DNA from: Tubiluchus corallicola | Lineage: Eukaryota > Priapulida > Priapulimorpha > Priapulimorphida > Tubiluchidae | Direction: 5' to 3' | NCBI GenBank assembly: GCA_030141605.1 | Contig: JAQGDQ010000020.1 | Span: 1,264,001-1,304,498, forward strand | Length of the DNA: 40,498 bases | Part shown: in pieces, positions 21,401-31,592 of the stretch | Layout: every line of letters starts with the position of its first letter | How positions within the stretch are numbered: the stretch's first letter is position 1 | Position numbers and translations under genes: made by a program | The notes under the pieces: model-generated | Seen by the model: only the letters and a program-made list of their open reading frames with translations | Told to the model about the DNA's origin: nothing | Database searches by the model: none

Positions 21401-24400
21401 CATTTGACTTGACATGTGTCTACATTTGTCTTACCAAAAGCGCTTAAGATTTGTTGAAAACCATTGTTAACACATTTGAACTACCAAAGTCTACATTTGA
21501 GTTACCAAGACACATTTGACTTACCTAAATCTACATTTGAGTTAACGCAGGTCTACATTTGACATGTAAAACCTATAGTTAAGATATTAATGTGCACATA
21601 GAACAATTGCGTTTCGTTCCATGTCACATTATGTCGTCATGTTCACTCACAATAGTACTAATATTGCTACAAATGTTACTTGTTTTCTCCATTACCTCCT
21701 CAGGCAACAAACTCATGAAAAGAAAGATGGAGACGACGAAAAAGATAAAAACAACAAGCCAGCATCGGCAGGTGATGGCAAAACTTCTGCTGTCAGTTCA
21801 GATAAAACCAGTTCCCAGAAGAAACCAATGTCGAAACCCGTGCGAGGACAGCAGGCTGTACAGGTTACGTCTTTGTCGAAAGAGATTTTACAGGGTAATG
21901 AAATTGTCTACAATAAAAGCCCGTGTTAACATGTAGAATAATTCGAAGCCATTTATTTACCACTGTGATAATGCTAAATAATGCATGTTAAATAAATTTA
22001 TTGTTTATGAAAACCAATGTAAAAATTGGTCCTAGAAATGCGATAACCACAGAGGTTATGCTAGATGCGAGCACGCGTCTTTAGGTTGTACTGAAGTATA
22101 TCGCTAAGCAGCGGCCGACCAGCAAGTGGCACCTGGCATTTGTTAATATATGTAGTTTGTACCAGAGAGAAAAGAATTATGTAATAAATGTGAAAAAGGA
22201 AAAGTAAGGCAGGTCAGTAAGAACAGGATAGCGCTAAAAACAGTTTGGAGAAAGAAGGTCATGGGAGTAGGTTTACATATTATAGTTTTAGTTTTTTGAG
22301 AGGTTTTTGAGCAATGCGTTTCTGACGTGCAGGCGCTAGTGCCGTCTACCTGGCAAATGGCGAAATGCGTGTACCTGTGAAGAACTAGTGACGCGAACGT
22401 GAAATTGTGTTTGTTAAAACGCGTGTTAAATAAATGATTTGGATTACGATCAAAATTATCAACTGTTTGTATTGGAGCTAAAACATAAAAATACTGCTTC
22501 TAAAACTGCCTACTTCTTTACTGCTTCTAAAAGTACAGTTTTGGTAAAATACAAACACAATGTTATAATTATTTTGTATCGAATAATTTTGTAGTTAATT
22601 GGGTATTCATATCTACTGATATTCTCGACTGAGCGATTATTTTTGTAATAAAACAATCTTAGTTTCCAAATCTCACGAAGGACTACATCACAAAACACTT
22701 TCTCCATTGCCGTAAATGTTTATCCAGAAGAGACGCTGAGAGGTCTCCATTGACAAGAGTCTGGGGGCAGTATTTCCCTACGCCTCGAGACTCTTGTTTC
22801 CGGCTCAGTGATGTAGAAATATCACAAATATGGCCAACACTTACGGCGCGTTCACACTAGCGAGTTTTCTGTCGCATGTTTTCTCTCTAACAACAAGTGT
22901 GAACTGCTTTGTGAGTTACTGTCGGCAAGTTAGTGCAAACTCTTCGACAGTTGCTGCGAGATAGTCTATGAGAAGGTCTTGGCAAGTTACTCTTGACACT
23001 TGCTGTCTAGTCTGAACATCTCAGCGAGTTACTCTTGACACTTGCTGTCTAGTCTGAACACGTTTGCGAGTTACTCTTGACACTTGCTGTCTAGTCTGAA
23101 CATCTCAGCGAGTTACTCTTGACACTTGCTGTCTAGTCTGAACATCTCAGCGAGTTACTCTTGACACTTGCTGTCTAGTCTGAACACGTTTGTGAGTTAC
23201 TCTTGACACTTATTGCTGTGAATACAGAATTGAGTGTCACCTGGGGGTTACTGTCGGAGATTAGCTCGCAGGAAATTTTGCTCTTTAGTTTACACACGCT
23301 TGCAGGTTGCTTGGCGAGAAAACGCGCTAGTGTGAGCCTGTCGTTACACCTATGCCATCGTGTGAACGTGCCGTTACACCTACGCCATCGTGTGAACGTG
23401 CCGTTACACCTACGCCATCGTGTGAACGTGCCGTTACACCTACGCCATCGTGTGAACGTGCCGTTACACTTACACCATCGTGTGAACCTGCCCTTACACC
23501 TACGCCATCGTGTGAACGTGCCGTTACACCTACGTCATCGTGTGAACATGCCCTTACACCTGCGCCATCACTATCGTTATCACATTGCTAAGTTATATTT
23601 AACGAATACTAACACGAAATGCTTGAAAGTGATTAACAGACATTAAAAAATAGACGTGGTCTTTTACGGAAAAGAGCATTCACTTACGTAACAGCTTTTC
23701 ATATGTTTAGGTTACAGATCAAGATTACACAGGACACCCAGCATGGACGCAGCTCGAGCAATGTTACCCTTCATGAGTGAAAAAATGAGAAAGAGACGCG
23801 CTTTCTGTGACAAAGAGTTAGACGCTGTCATGTTTCAGCGTGAACGGCAGCTAGCCATTGAGAAGAACATCATCCATGGTGTTGTGAGTGTTGATGATGA
23901 TCTGTGTAAGAGCTTGGCAAGTGGACTAAACGCTAGAGAATTCCTGCTTCGGACGTTCCCTAAACATAATCCAAGCGTGTTAGAACTTGTCTATCAGGGT
24001 TGTGGCGGTAACCTGCAAAAAACAGTGGAGCAAATTGTCTCGTGTAGTCGATGTCCAGGCGCAGTAAATAACGCGCAAAATCTGCCACAGGCGGCGCTGA
24101 AAGCGCAGCTTGGACTGATGTACAATCTGGATAACGTGTCACGCAGCTCCAGTATTTTTCCAGGTTTATTTTCAACATTGCAGCCAGTAAACCCTACCAC
24201 TTTGTCTAACAGGACAAACCTCGTGAACAGTGGTATCCTGGCGCCACCTCGCGTCGAAAATGCTGCATTACACGAGATCTTGACAGAACGGTCGGCATTC
24301 TCAGCTGTGAAACGAACAAAGATAAATAAATGTGATGTTAGTAATGACGACAACAACAATAAAAACGTCATGGCTCCACAGTCAGCCATAAAATTTTCGG

Positions 24401-24426
24401 TAGAATCTATAATCGGCAGAAAGTGA
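17803..24426 (+). CDS. dmrt: DMRT-family transcription factor (DM + DMA domains), complete three-exon gene
   Basis: Coding exons 17803-18047, 21704-21894 and 23711-24426 join in phase (AG|G, then G|GT) to give 383 aa plus TGA. Residues about 30-80 form a DM domain, the intertwined zinc module that binds DNA in the minor groove. All eight ligands are visible: C35, C38, H50, C54 and H41, C59, C61, C64, followed by the recognition-helix stretch [16 protein letters not shown]. Residues about 219-255 ([20 protein letters not shown], then LVYQGCGGN) match the DMA domain, which marks the DMRT3/4/5 (DMRTA, DMRT93B/99B) class. The linker is Lys/Ser-rich. The protein ends in [10 protein letters not shown], which resembles an eh1-type Groucho-binding core (FxIxxIL); that role is inference. 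Family members act in the nucleus in neural and gonadal patterning. Which member of the DMA class this is cannot be decided here. Confidence 0.95.
18075..18205. repeat. (TCA)n(TCT)n(TCC)n microsatellite
   Basis: A pyrimidine-rich trinucleotide tract begins less than 30 bp after the exon 1 donor of the DMRT gene. The poly-Asp/Glu antisense frame is an artefact. Confidence 0.95.
18272..18500. repeat. (GAAT)n/(GAAC)n and (AATC)n microsatellite
   Basis: Tetranucleotide runs of GAAT/GAAC units pass into AATC units, about 225 bp after DMRT exon 1. A His/Phe/Ser-rich antisense frame across it is an artefact. Confidence 0.96.
19009..19192. repeat. 92-bp direct duplication in DMRT intron 1
   Basis: Two copies start with ATGCAAAACAATAAGGAAAC and contain AAATGATTATACATTTCG. 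They differ by several substitutions. A 90-codon frame that starts in the second copy (19126-19398) is unrecognised and probably chance. Confidence 0.85.
19943..20621 (+). repeat. Dispersed repeat copy 2 (DMRT intron 1)
   Basis: About 680 bp align with 12045-12645 from AAACAGGATGATTTTTC to CTACAGTTTAAGATT. This copy has an internal 75-bp tandem duplication (20082 and 20157; GCGGGCGAACYCAACTAGTG) absent from copy 1. No TIRs, coding capacity or target duplication were identified, so the class is unknown. Confidence 0.82.
21017..21574. mobile_element. MITE with AGGTTTTACAYGTCAAATGT ends, copy B (DMRT intron 1)
   Basis: The left arm AGGTTTTACACGTCAAATGT mirrors the right arm ending ACATTTGACATGTAAAACCT. 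Both arms repeat CTACATTTGA-type words. The flanks are TATA on both sides, too palindromic to define the target duplication. The middle (GGTTCCCACTTCCCAATGAA, CAGTGAATCACTAATTAG) is nearly identical to copy A at 8781. It ends 130 bp before DMRT exon 2. Confidence 0.82.
21704..21894 (+). CDS. dmrt: DMRT exon 2 (linker)
   Basis: The acceptor CTCCTCAG|G at 21703 restores the Arg codon and continues [15 protein letters not shown]. The donor is CAGG|GTAATG at 21894. The 191 bp encode a low-complexity Lys/Asp/Ser linker with basic patches ([15 protein letters not shown]) and no recognised domain. Exon identity rests on exact phase match on both sides and on continuity of the conserved RRQQ that follows the DM domain. 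Confidence 0.9.
22311..22414 (+). repeat. Fragment of the dispersed repeat also at 12045 and 19943
   Basis: GCAATGCGTTTCTGACGTGC and GCGAACGTGAAATTGTGTTTGT match the 3' half of the copies at 12045-12645 and 19943-20621. It is a short third copy in DMRT intron 2. Confidence 0.75.
22753..22797. other. Perfect 10-bp inverted repeat (hairpin)
   Basis: ACAAGAGTCT at 22753-22762 and AGACTCTTGT at 22788-22797 enclose a 25-base loop, about 55 bp left of the GAGTTACT-family element in DMRT intron 2. It may be a structured RNA, a short MITE or chance. Confidence 0.4.
22852..23575. mobile_element. GAGTTACT-family element with two internal tandem arrays (DMRT intron 2)
   Basis: The left end is CGGCGCGTTCACACTAGCGA followed by GTTTTCTGTCGC. 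Then come six or so units of a 42-bp repeat (about 22970-23210; GAGTTACTCTTGACACTTGC, TGTCTAGTCTGAACA). A unique segment containing TTTTGCTCTTTAG and ACACACGCTTGCAGG is shared with the element at 39620. The right end is CGCTAGTGTGAG, amplified into about eight 30-bp units (23330-23570; CATCGTGTGAACGTGCCGTT, ACACCTACGC). The right-end unit is the inverse of the left end (GTGTGAACGYGCCG). It looks like a non-autonomous TIR transposon whose ends and interior expanded. A 10-aa-repeat frame across the 30-bp units is incidental. Confidence 0.75.
23711..24426 (+). CDS. dmrt: DMRT exon 3 (DMA domain, C-terminus)
   Basis: The acceptor ATGTTTAG|GT at 23710 gives Gly then [10 protein letters not shown] and continues to the stop TGA at 24424-24426. 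It encodes a basic segment (KMRKRRAF), the DMA domain and the C-terminal tail. GC content and codon order are clearly different from the AT-rich flanks. An overlapping antisense frame is a shadow. Confidence 0.93.
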
Positions 24427-24458
24427 TGGTGTCAATAATATTGTCACGTACAACGCTT

Positions 24459-24464
24459 AATAAA
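24459..24464 (+). terminator. DMRT polyadenylation signal
   Basis: AATAAA lies 32 bp after the stop codon, followed by a T/G-rich stretch (ACTGGTTTTAAAGTG). It implies a very short 3' UTR. It is the first canonical signal downstream of the gene on this strand. Confidence 0.7.
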
Positions 24465-24820
24465 CTGGTTTTAAAGTGACTCAACATTGAACATTAATTT
24501 AAAACAATAATAATGAAAATGATAACGATTAAATCAGAATTTATAAAATAACTTTGTCACGAAAATGTTCAGTTATCCAACTTTTAGTTTATAAACGTCA
24601 TAGATGCTTATTAACGTCATTGTGATTGATAGAATCGTCATAATTAAAACAGTTTTGGACGTTATTTTGAGGAAATTTTCTCAATTGCTGCTGATATCAT
24701 TATAGCTGCATTTCATACTCGTGTTTATTTAATTAAATAGATTAAATGCAATTACATTTTTCATTTTTCTAACAACTAGTTGTCACGCTTATCAAATTTA
24801 TCATCTACTTTGTAATAATA

Positions 24821-24896
24821 ATAAGAAGAAGAAGAAGAAGAAGAAGAAGAAAAAGAAGAAAAAGAAGAAGAAGTAGTAAGTAGTAGTAGTAGTAGT

Positions 24897-24980
<84 letters not shown>

Positions 24981-25005
24981 CAAGAAGAAGAAGAAGTAAA
25001 AAGAA
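24821..25005. repeat. (GAA)n(TAG)n(GAA)n microsatellite
   Basis: Trinucleotide runs: AAG units, then about 30 TAG units, then AAG again. Leu/Thr/Tyr-rich frames are artefacts. It begins about 360 bp after the DMRT polyadenylation signal. Confidence 0.95.
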
Positions 25006-25117
25006 GAGCAATTACAGCAGCGACAATGACGTCGATGACAACAGTGATATGTAAGGGTCCAGGAAATATGTAATTAGGCTTTCAGTCATCTACGCCATTT
25101 GTCTGTAACTTTTACTG

Positions 25118-26038
25118 TAAGACAACTGACCGTTTGTAAGACAACTGACTGTCTATAACAAAACTGACTGTCTGTAAGACAACTGACTGTCTGTAAGATA
25201 ACTAACTGTCTATAAGACAACTGACTGTCTCTAAGACAACTGACTGTCTGTAAGATAACTAACTGTCTATAAAACAACTGACTGTCTCTAAGACAACTGA
25301 CTGTCTCTAAGACAACTGACTGTCTGTAAGATAACTAATTGTCTATAAGACAACTGACTGTCTCTAAGACAAATAACTGTCTATAAGACAACTGACTGTC
25401 TATAAGACAACCGACTGTCTGTAAGACAACTGACTGTCTGTAAGACAACTGACTGCCTATAAGACAACTGACTGTCTATAAGACAACTGACTGTCTATAA
25501 GACAACTGACTGCCTATAAGACAACTGACTGTCTGTAAGACAACTGACTGCCTATAAGACAACTGACTGTCTATAAGACAACTGACTGTCTATAAGACAA
25601 CTGACTGTCTGTAAGACAACTGACTGTCTGTAAGACAACTGACTGTCTGTAAGACAACTGACTGCCTATAAGACAACTGACTGTCTATAAGACAACTGAC
25701 TGTCTATAAGACAACTGACTGCCTATAAGACAACTGACTGTCTGTAAGACAACTGACTGCCTATAAGACAACTGACTGTCTATAAGACAACTGACTGTCT
25801 ATAAGACAACTGACTGTCTATAAGACAACTGACTGTCTGTAAGACAACTGACTGCCTATAAGACAACTGACTGCCTATAAGACAACTAACTGTCTGTAAG
25901 ACAACTGACTGCCTATAAGACAACTGACTGTCTATAAGACAACTGACTGCCTATAAGACAACTGACTGTCTATAAGACAACTGACTGTTTATAAGACAAC
26001 TGACTGTTTGTAAGACAACTGACTGTCTGTAAGACAAC
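25118..26038. repeat. 20-bp minisatellite (about 46 units)
   Basis: The unit is GACAACTGACTGTCTATAA, with period 20 including one more A/G. Variants at a few sites (CTATAAG / CTGTAAG / CTCTAAG; ACTGACTG / ATAACTAACTG at the left edge) alternate in blocks. GTCT and AGAC flank ATA/TA, so each unit carries a small palindrome. Confidence 0.95.
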
Positions 26039-26112
26039 AAAAAAGCCAAAAAGTGAATACTGTATGTCTTGACATCCTAGTCAATCCTCGACAAAAGAGG
26101 TCAGAGTTTTTT

Positions 26113-26316
26113 TTAAATATTCTGGAACCCACTTTGTTGCAAAAGCAAAACGGAACGGGAAACTATTTCAAACAAAATTTGCGAGGATTTTTCCCCTAAC
26201 TTGCGATAATTTTGCAGCGTATTTACGTAACTGATAGCGTTGTAGCTTCCAAAACACCACCGACAAAAAACTTGTTCCGTCATCTTATCAATTTTCACGC
26301 TAGCCAACATGTTCAT
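26113..26316 (-). other. Unassigned 67-aa open frame with an ATG
   Basis: The frame starts MNMLASVKIDKMTEQVFCRW and has CRWCF, then NYRKLGEKSSQILFEIVSRS, before the stop at 26113. A C-x2-C followed by a helix-like stretch loosely recalls the start of zinc-associated domains, but the second Cys pair is absent. A donor-like TAC|GTAAAT lies inside. It could be a first exon of an unseen gene. No match is claimed. Confidence 0.25.
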
Positions 26317-26834
26317 CAGACCGTCTGTCAAAGCAATCTATCAATACCCGATGTCAAAATACCAAGCGACTCGCCTAAAGACACCTAAATAAACGAATCC
26401 AAGCAAAGTAAATGATCCAGGAAAATGTCTGACACGTGTTGCCGTTATGTAACCAGGTTTTTTACGGCACCGACAAAAACCGAACGGTGTTGTTTATTAG
26501 AAAACACCAAATCTTGTATATTTTCGCAGTTTGTTTGTTTTCTTGTCTATTCGCTGCAATAATGTATTGGAAAAGTAGTTGGAAATGAGCGCTTTTGATG
26601 GTTTTATTGGACTTGTGATAAACACAACATAAACCTGCTGTTGTTGCTCAACCTACCGCAGTGTTGAACAGTTTCAATAGTTTTAATGCTGACAGTTGTG
26701 AGTTCAACTCTAAACACAGGTATTGTAAACAGACAATAAAAACTCTTCTCATTAATATCAATTAACACTTGTTGTAATTGTAATTGTAATTTATTATCAC
26801 TTCAGCATGTACTTTTACATTACAATTTGCATTA

Positions 26835-27163
26835 CAGTCGACCCTCGTTAAACCGGACCCCGTTAGCCCGGATATCGGATAAGACGGACGTCATCCGTGG
26901 TAAAGGAAACTGACCGATTTCCGTGCGAGCCCGAGCGTTAAACACAACACGGCCCCTACCAACTGTACAATAATTTCTTTATCCTCACAGGTTAACTATA
27001 TTAAAGTAATATACAGTATAGTATATAGTGCAATGTATATAGGCCTTATTAAGGTGATTATTCCTGTATAATATAGACCTTATATAGGCATATCGGATAA
27101 ATCGGACAATCTGCTAAACCGGACCACCCCCCTTAATTAGTCCGGTTTAACGAGGGTTGACTG
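26835..27163. mobile_element. pogo/Tigger-like MITE
   Basis: CAGTCGACCCTCGTTAAACC at the left mirrors GGTTTAACGAGGGTTGACTG at the right, with TA on each side (26833-26834, 27164-27165). The TIR sequence and TA target are typical of pogo/Tigger elements. The 329 bp contain no transposase; AATATACAGTATAGTATATA-type AT-rich sequence fills the middle. Confidence 0.87.
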
Positions 27164-27389
27164 TATTATCTTTCTTTAACTATTATGCCCTATAACTAGA
27201 AAATGAAATATAGTTACAATAATTGTAACAGAACTACATTAGAATACTATAGCATGATATAGTTAGGGAAAAAATTCCAAATATAATTACAAAAATTTAA
27301 CAGAAGTGTACCAACATAGTTACTAAACTACGTAGTAGTTTGTCAACAAGAAATAGATGCTGCATGGTGGTCAAGAAGCAAAGCTTGTA

Positions 27390-29600
27390 AGTAACTCGCA
27401 CCGAGGCGTTCACACTAAACAGTAACTCGCGGCGATTGTCGGAGAGTTTGCACTAATTTTCCGAAAGTAACTCGCGCCTAGGCGCTCACACTAAACAGTA
27501 ACTCGCAGCAATTGTCGGAGAGTTTACACTAATTCTCCGAAAGTAACTCGCACCTAGGCGCTCACACTAAACAGTAACTCGCAGCAATTGTCGGAGAGTT
27601 TGCAATAATTTTCCGAAAGTAACTCGCACCGAGGCGTTCACACTAAACAGTAACTCGCAGCGATTATCGGAGAGTTTGCAATAATTTTATGAAAGTAACT
27701 CGCACCGTGGCGTTCACACTAAACAGTAACTCGCAGCGATTGTCGGAGAGTTTGTACTAATTTTCCAAAGTAACTCGCACCGAGGCGTTCACACTAAACA
27801 GTAACTCGCAGCAATTGTCGGAAAGTTTGCACTAATTTTCCAAAGTAACTCGTACCGAGGCGTTCACACTAAACAGTAACTCGCAACAATTGTCGGAGAG
27901 TTTGCACTAATTTTCCAAAGTAACTCGTACCGAGGCGTTCACACTAAACAGTAACTCGCAGCGATTGTCGGAGAGTTTGTACTAATTTTCCAAAGTAACT
28001 CGCACCGAGGCGTTCACACTAAACAGTAACTCGCAGCAATTGTCGGAGAGTTTGCACAAATTTTCCAAAGTAACTCGTACCGAGGCGTTCACACTAAACA
28101 GTAACTCGCAGCGATTGTCGGAGAGTTTGCAATAATTTTACGAAAGTAACTCGCACCATGGCGTTCACACTAAACAGTAACTCGCAGCAATTGTCGGAGA
28201 GTTTGCACAAATTTTCCAAAGTAACTCGTACCGAGGCGTTCACACTAAACAGTAACTCGCAGCGATTGTCGGAGAGTTTGCAATAATTTTACGAAAGTAA
28301 CTCGTACCATGGCGTTCACACTAAACAGTAACTCGCAGCAATTGTCGGAGAGTTTGCAATAATTTTCCGAAAGTAACTCGCACCGAGGCGGTCACACTAA
28401 ACAGTAACTCGCAGCAATTGTCAGAGAGTTTGCACTAATTTTCCAAAGTAACTCGCACCGAGGCGTTCACACTAAACAGTAACTTGCAGCAATTGTTGGA
28501 GAGTTTGCAATAAGTTTCAGAAAGTAACTCGTACCGAGGCGTTCACACTAAACAGTAACTCGCAGCAATTGTCGGAGAGTTTGCACTAATTTTCCAAAGT
28601 AACTCGCACCGAGGCGTTCACACTAAACAGTAACTCGCAGCAATTGTCGGAGAGTTTGCACAAATTTTCCAAAGTAACTCGTACCGAGGCGTTCACACTA
28701 AACAGTAACTCGCAGCGATTGTCGGAGAGTTTGCAATAATTTTACGAAAGTAACTCGCACCATGGCGTTCACACTAAACAGTAACTCGCAGCAATTGTCG
28801 GAGAGTTTGCAATAATTTTACGAAAGTAACTCGCACCGAGGGGGTCACACTAAACAGTAACTCGCAGCAATTGTCAGAGAGTTTGCACTAATTTTCCAAA
28901 GTAACTCGCACCGAGGCGTTCACACTAAACAGTAACTTGCAGCAATTGTTGGAGAGTTTGCAATAAGTTTCCGAAAGTAACTCGTACCGAGGCGTTCACA
29001 CTAAACAGTAACTCGCAGCAATTGTCGGAGAGTTTGCACTAATTTTCCAAAGTAACTCGCACCGAGGCGTTCACACTAAACAGTAACTCGCAGCAATTGT
29101 CGGAGAGTTTGCACTAATTTTCCAAAGTAACTCGTACCGAGGCGTTCACACTAAACAGTAACTCGCAGCGATTGTCGGAGAGTTTGCAATAATTTTACGA
29201 AAGTAACTCGCACCATGGCGTTCACACTAAACAGTAACTCGCAGCAATTGTCGGAGAGTTTGCACTAATTTTCCAAAGTAACTCGTACCGAGGCGTTCAC
29301 ACTAAACAGTAACTCGCAGCAATTGTCGGAGAGTTTGCAATAATTTTCCGAAAGTAACTCGCACCGAGGCGTTCACACTAAACAGTAACTCGCAGCAATT
29401 GTCGGAGAGTTTGCACTAATTTTCCAAAGTAACTCGCACCGAGGCGTTCACACTAAACAGTAACTCGCAGCAATTGTTGGAGAGTATGCAATAATTTTCC
29501 GAAAGCAACTCGCACCGAGGCGTTCACACTAAACAGTAACTCGCAGCAATTGTCGGAGAGTTTGCACTAATTTTCCAAAGTAACTCGTACCGAGGCGGTC
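27390..29600. repeat. Large 75-76-bp minisatellite (about 29 units), GAGTTACT family
   Basis: Units contain GTTCACACTAAACAGTAACT, CGCAGCAATTGTCGGAGAGT and GTAACTCGCACCGAGGCG. Each has two copies of AGTAACTCGC (inverse GCGAGTTACT) and one TTCACACT, the words that make up the left end of the element at 22852. Point and one-base variants (TTTTACGA, TTTTCCAA, CCATGG for CCGAGG) are shared by non-adjacent units, so a higher-order structure exists. The array is non-coding. Confidence 0.93.
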
Positions 29601-29610
29601 AGAAATTATG

Positions 29611-30771
29611 GTGCAACTATGAATCTATAGGCCACAGAAAAAAGGAAATAAACTTGTCGTTAAGCTCAATAGCTTTTCTATTTTAAAGTGGGCGGAGCAT
29701 TCTTTTATTATAGCTAAGTAAAACCTGACGCCCTATACTAACAGCACAGGAATTAAAGCTTTGTTTTTCTCTTGCGTACCGTTGTTTAGGTTTCTATGTT
29801 TTGCACAATTCGATTTCTCAGATGGTAACGGCAAATATGATAACGGAAAAAGCTGCAGAAGTTTGAATTAGTTTAAGCAGCGCGAATCAACCGAAGACCA
29901 GTAATTACCAACCAAGAGTCCACCAGTTGCGTAATAATTTTCAGTTCAAATAAATTATAATATAAATTAACTTTTTGTTTTATTGACATTTTTTTGAGAA
30001 TTAGTTTTCTAAGTTTATGTGACAACAGTAAAATAAACCCAATATGCTAAGCGGCTTGTCCTTTCCTTTAAGTATAAAATATCCCCTAGCGAGCGTAAAC
30101 CGTACTAATGATGTGGTATTAAAATCTAAAAATACCATCTATACGGTATTTTGACATTAAAAAATTTACACTATACAGTAAACAAAAATCTATATAAACT
30201 ATAAAATACAAGCACCTGCAGGGTATCTTTTGCATCCCCAATGATAACCAAACAAAGAATTTCAGCAAATCTGATTCACTAGTTGTCCCGGTCATAGCCG
30301 TATAAGTATCTGGATTCAACTTGGAACATTACAGCAGTTATCAAGGGGAGTACAATAAAGATAATTCATTACTTAATTCTGACATATCCATTCTAGTATC
30401 ATGTTTACATTCACAATATTTTTCACAAATAATTCTGCTCATTGGTCACATTGTAAGTGCACATTAGAGGCAATCTGTTCTACATAATAACTTGCACTCT
30501 TTGCATTACACACATTTCAATTCTTGTTATATTTATATCTCAATAGCTGTGAGTTGTAACCCAAAAAAGAATCTACTGAATCAATTGCATTTTTTGCAAA
30601 AAAAGTTTATTAGTTCAAACGCAAGTGAGTGTTTTTTGGAATTTTTTAATATACTTATACAAAAGAATGTTGCAGCTTTTTGCTTTATTGACAACTCTGT
30701 ATATATAAATATAATATACATTTAATATATCTATGTTTATACAAAAAATCCAAAGCAACTTTCTTCTGCAG
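29611..30771. other. Gene-free AT-rich stretch
   Basis: No supported gene. It holds a small inverted repeat at about 30134-30157 (AAAATACC ... CGGTATTTT) and scattered short frames with no recognisable content. Confidence 0.6.
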
Positions 30772-31017
30772 TTAGATACATACTTGCCAAATCCACTTTC
30801 TTGACGCCACTGTGTTAAACTTCTTAAGAAGTCCATTCCTCTTCCTTGCGGTCTCAACTTTAACTTCTACATTTATGTTGTGTGTAACACGTTTCTCCTC
30901 GTCTACAACAGGTTCTTCTACGGCTGAATCTCGCAAGGTGGGTCTACCACTAAAACGAGCACGGATCACAGGTTGTTGCTTCCAACCTATGGTTGCTATG
31001 AATGCGAAACAAGCCAA
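30772..31017 (-). other. Unassigned open frame, possible internal exon or repeat relic
   Basis: An 81-codon frame without an in-frame ATG reads WKQQPVIRARFSGRPTLRDS and then EEKRVTHNINVEVKVETARK. Composition is protein-like (mixed charged and hydrophobic), and GC is higher than in the flanks. A donor-like CAA|GTATGT follows GWKQ...KWIWQ, but no convincing acceptor was seen. No family is recognised. It could be a lone exon, a transposon piece or chance. Confidence 0.25.
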
Positions 31018-31398
31018 TCAAGAATCTGTCTTTGGCTATTTGTTCCATTTAGTGAAATAATGATAATAAAAATTGCAGATCGGTTTCTTTTCTTACAAAT
31101 ATTCAAGTTTACGCGCTGAAAGTATATACCAGAATGACGCTGCTTTGCTCAAAGCCTTCTAAACTCGCGTAGTCTTGGAAACGCAAACGCAAGTCTTGAA
31201 AACAATGGGCGACTGTCACTGTACTGCGTATTCTTGCTTCTATGCTTTTAATAACTTCCCAACCTTACATATATTATGCTATGAAAAATTTGAAAACTTA
31301 ACAACATTCACGTAGTTACTCTATCACATTTTTTGCGAATATATATATCCAGTGCATGCTAAAAGTTTTTATAAATTATGCAAGTATTCACTAAACAC

Positions 31399-31465
31399 AT
31401 CTCTCTCTCTCTCTGTGTCTCTGTCTCTCTCTCTTTCTCTCTTCTCTCTTGCTCTCTCCTCTCTC

Positions 31466-31510
<45 letters not shown>

Positions 31511-31515
31511 CTCTG

Positions 31516-31560
<45 letters not shown>

Positions 31561-31590
31561 CTCTCTCCTCTCTCTCGCTCTCTTTCTTTC
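31399..31590. repeat. (CT)n-rich microsatellite
   Basis: An interrupted CT tract of about 190 bp with TGTG and TTGC interruptions. All long Ser/Leu or Arg/Glu frames across it are artefacts. Confidence 0.95.
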
Positions 31591-31592
31591 AA

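Noticed and set aside
23203-23646. 147-codon frame with a 10-aa repeat ([10 protein letters not shown])
   Set aside because: The repeat comes from a 30-bp array of transposon-end sequence in a DMRT intron.
23960-24389. Antisense frames of 72 and 131 codons opposite DMRT exon 3
   Set aside because: Shadows of the conserved coding exon on the other strand.
25118-29600. Regular repeats resembling a CRISPR array
   Set aside because: Units are head-to-tail with no unique spacers, no cas genes are present and the context is a eukaryotic genome. These are minisatellites.
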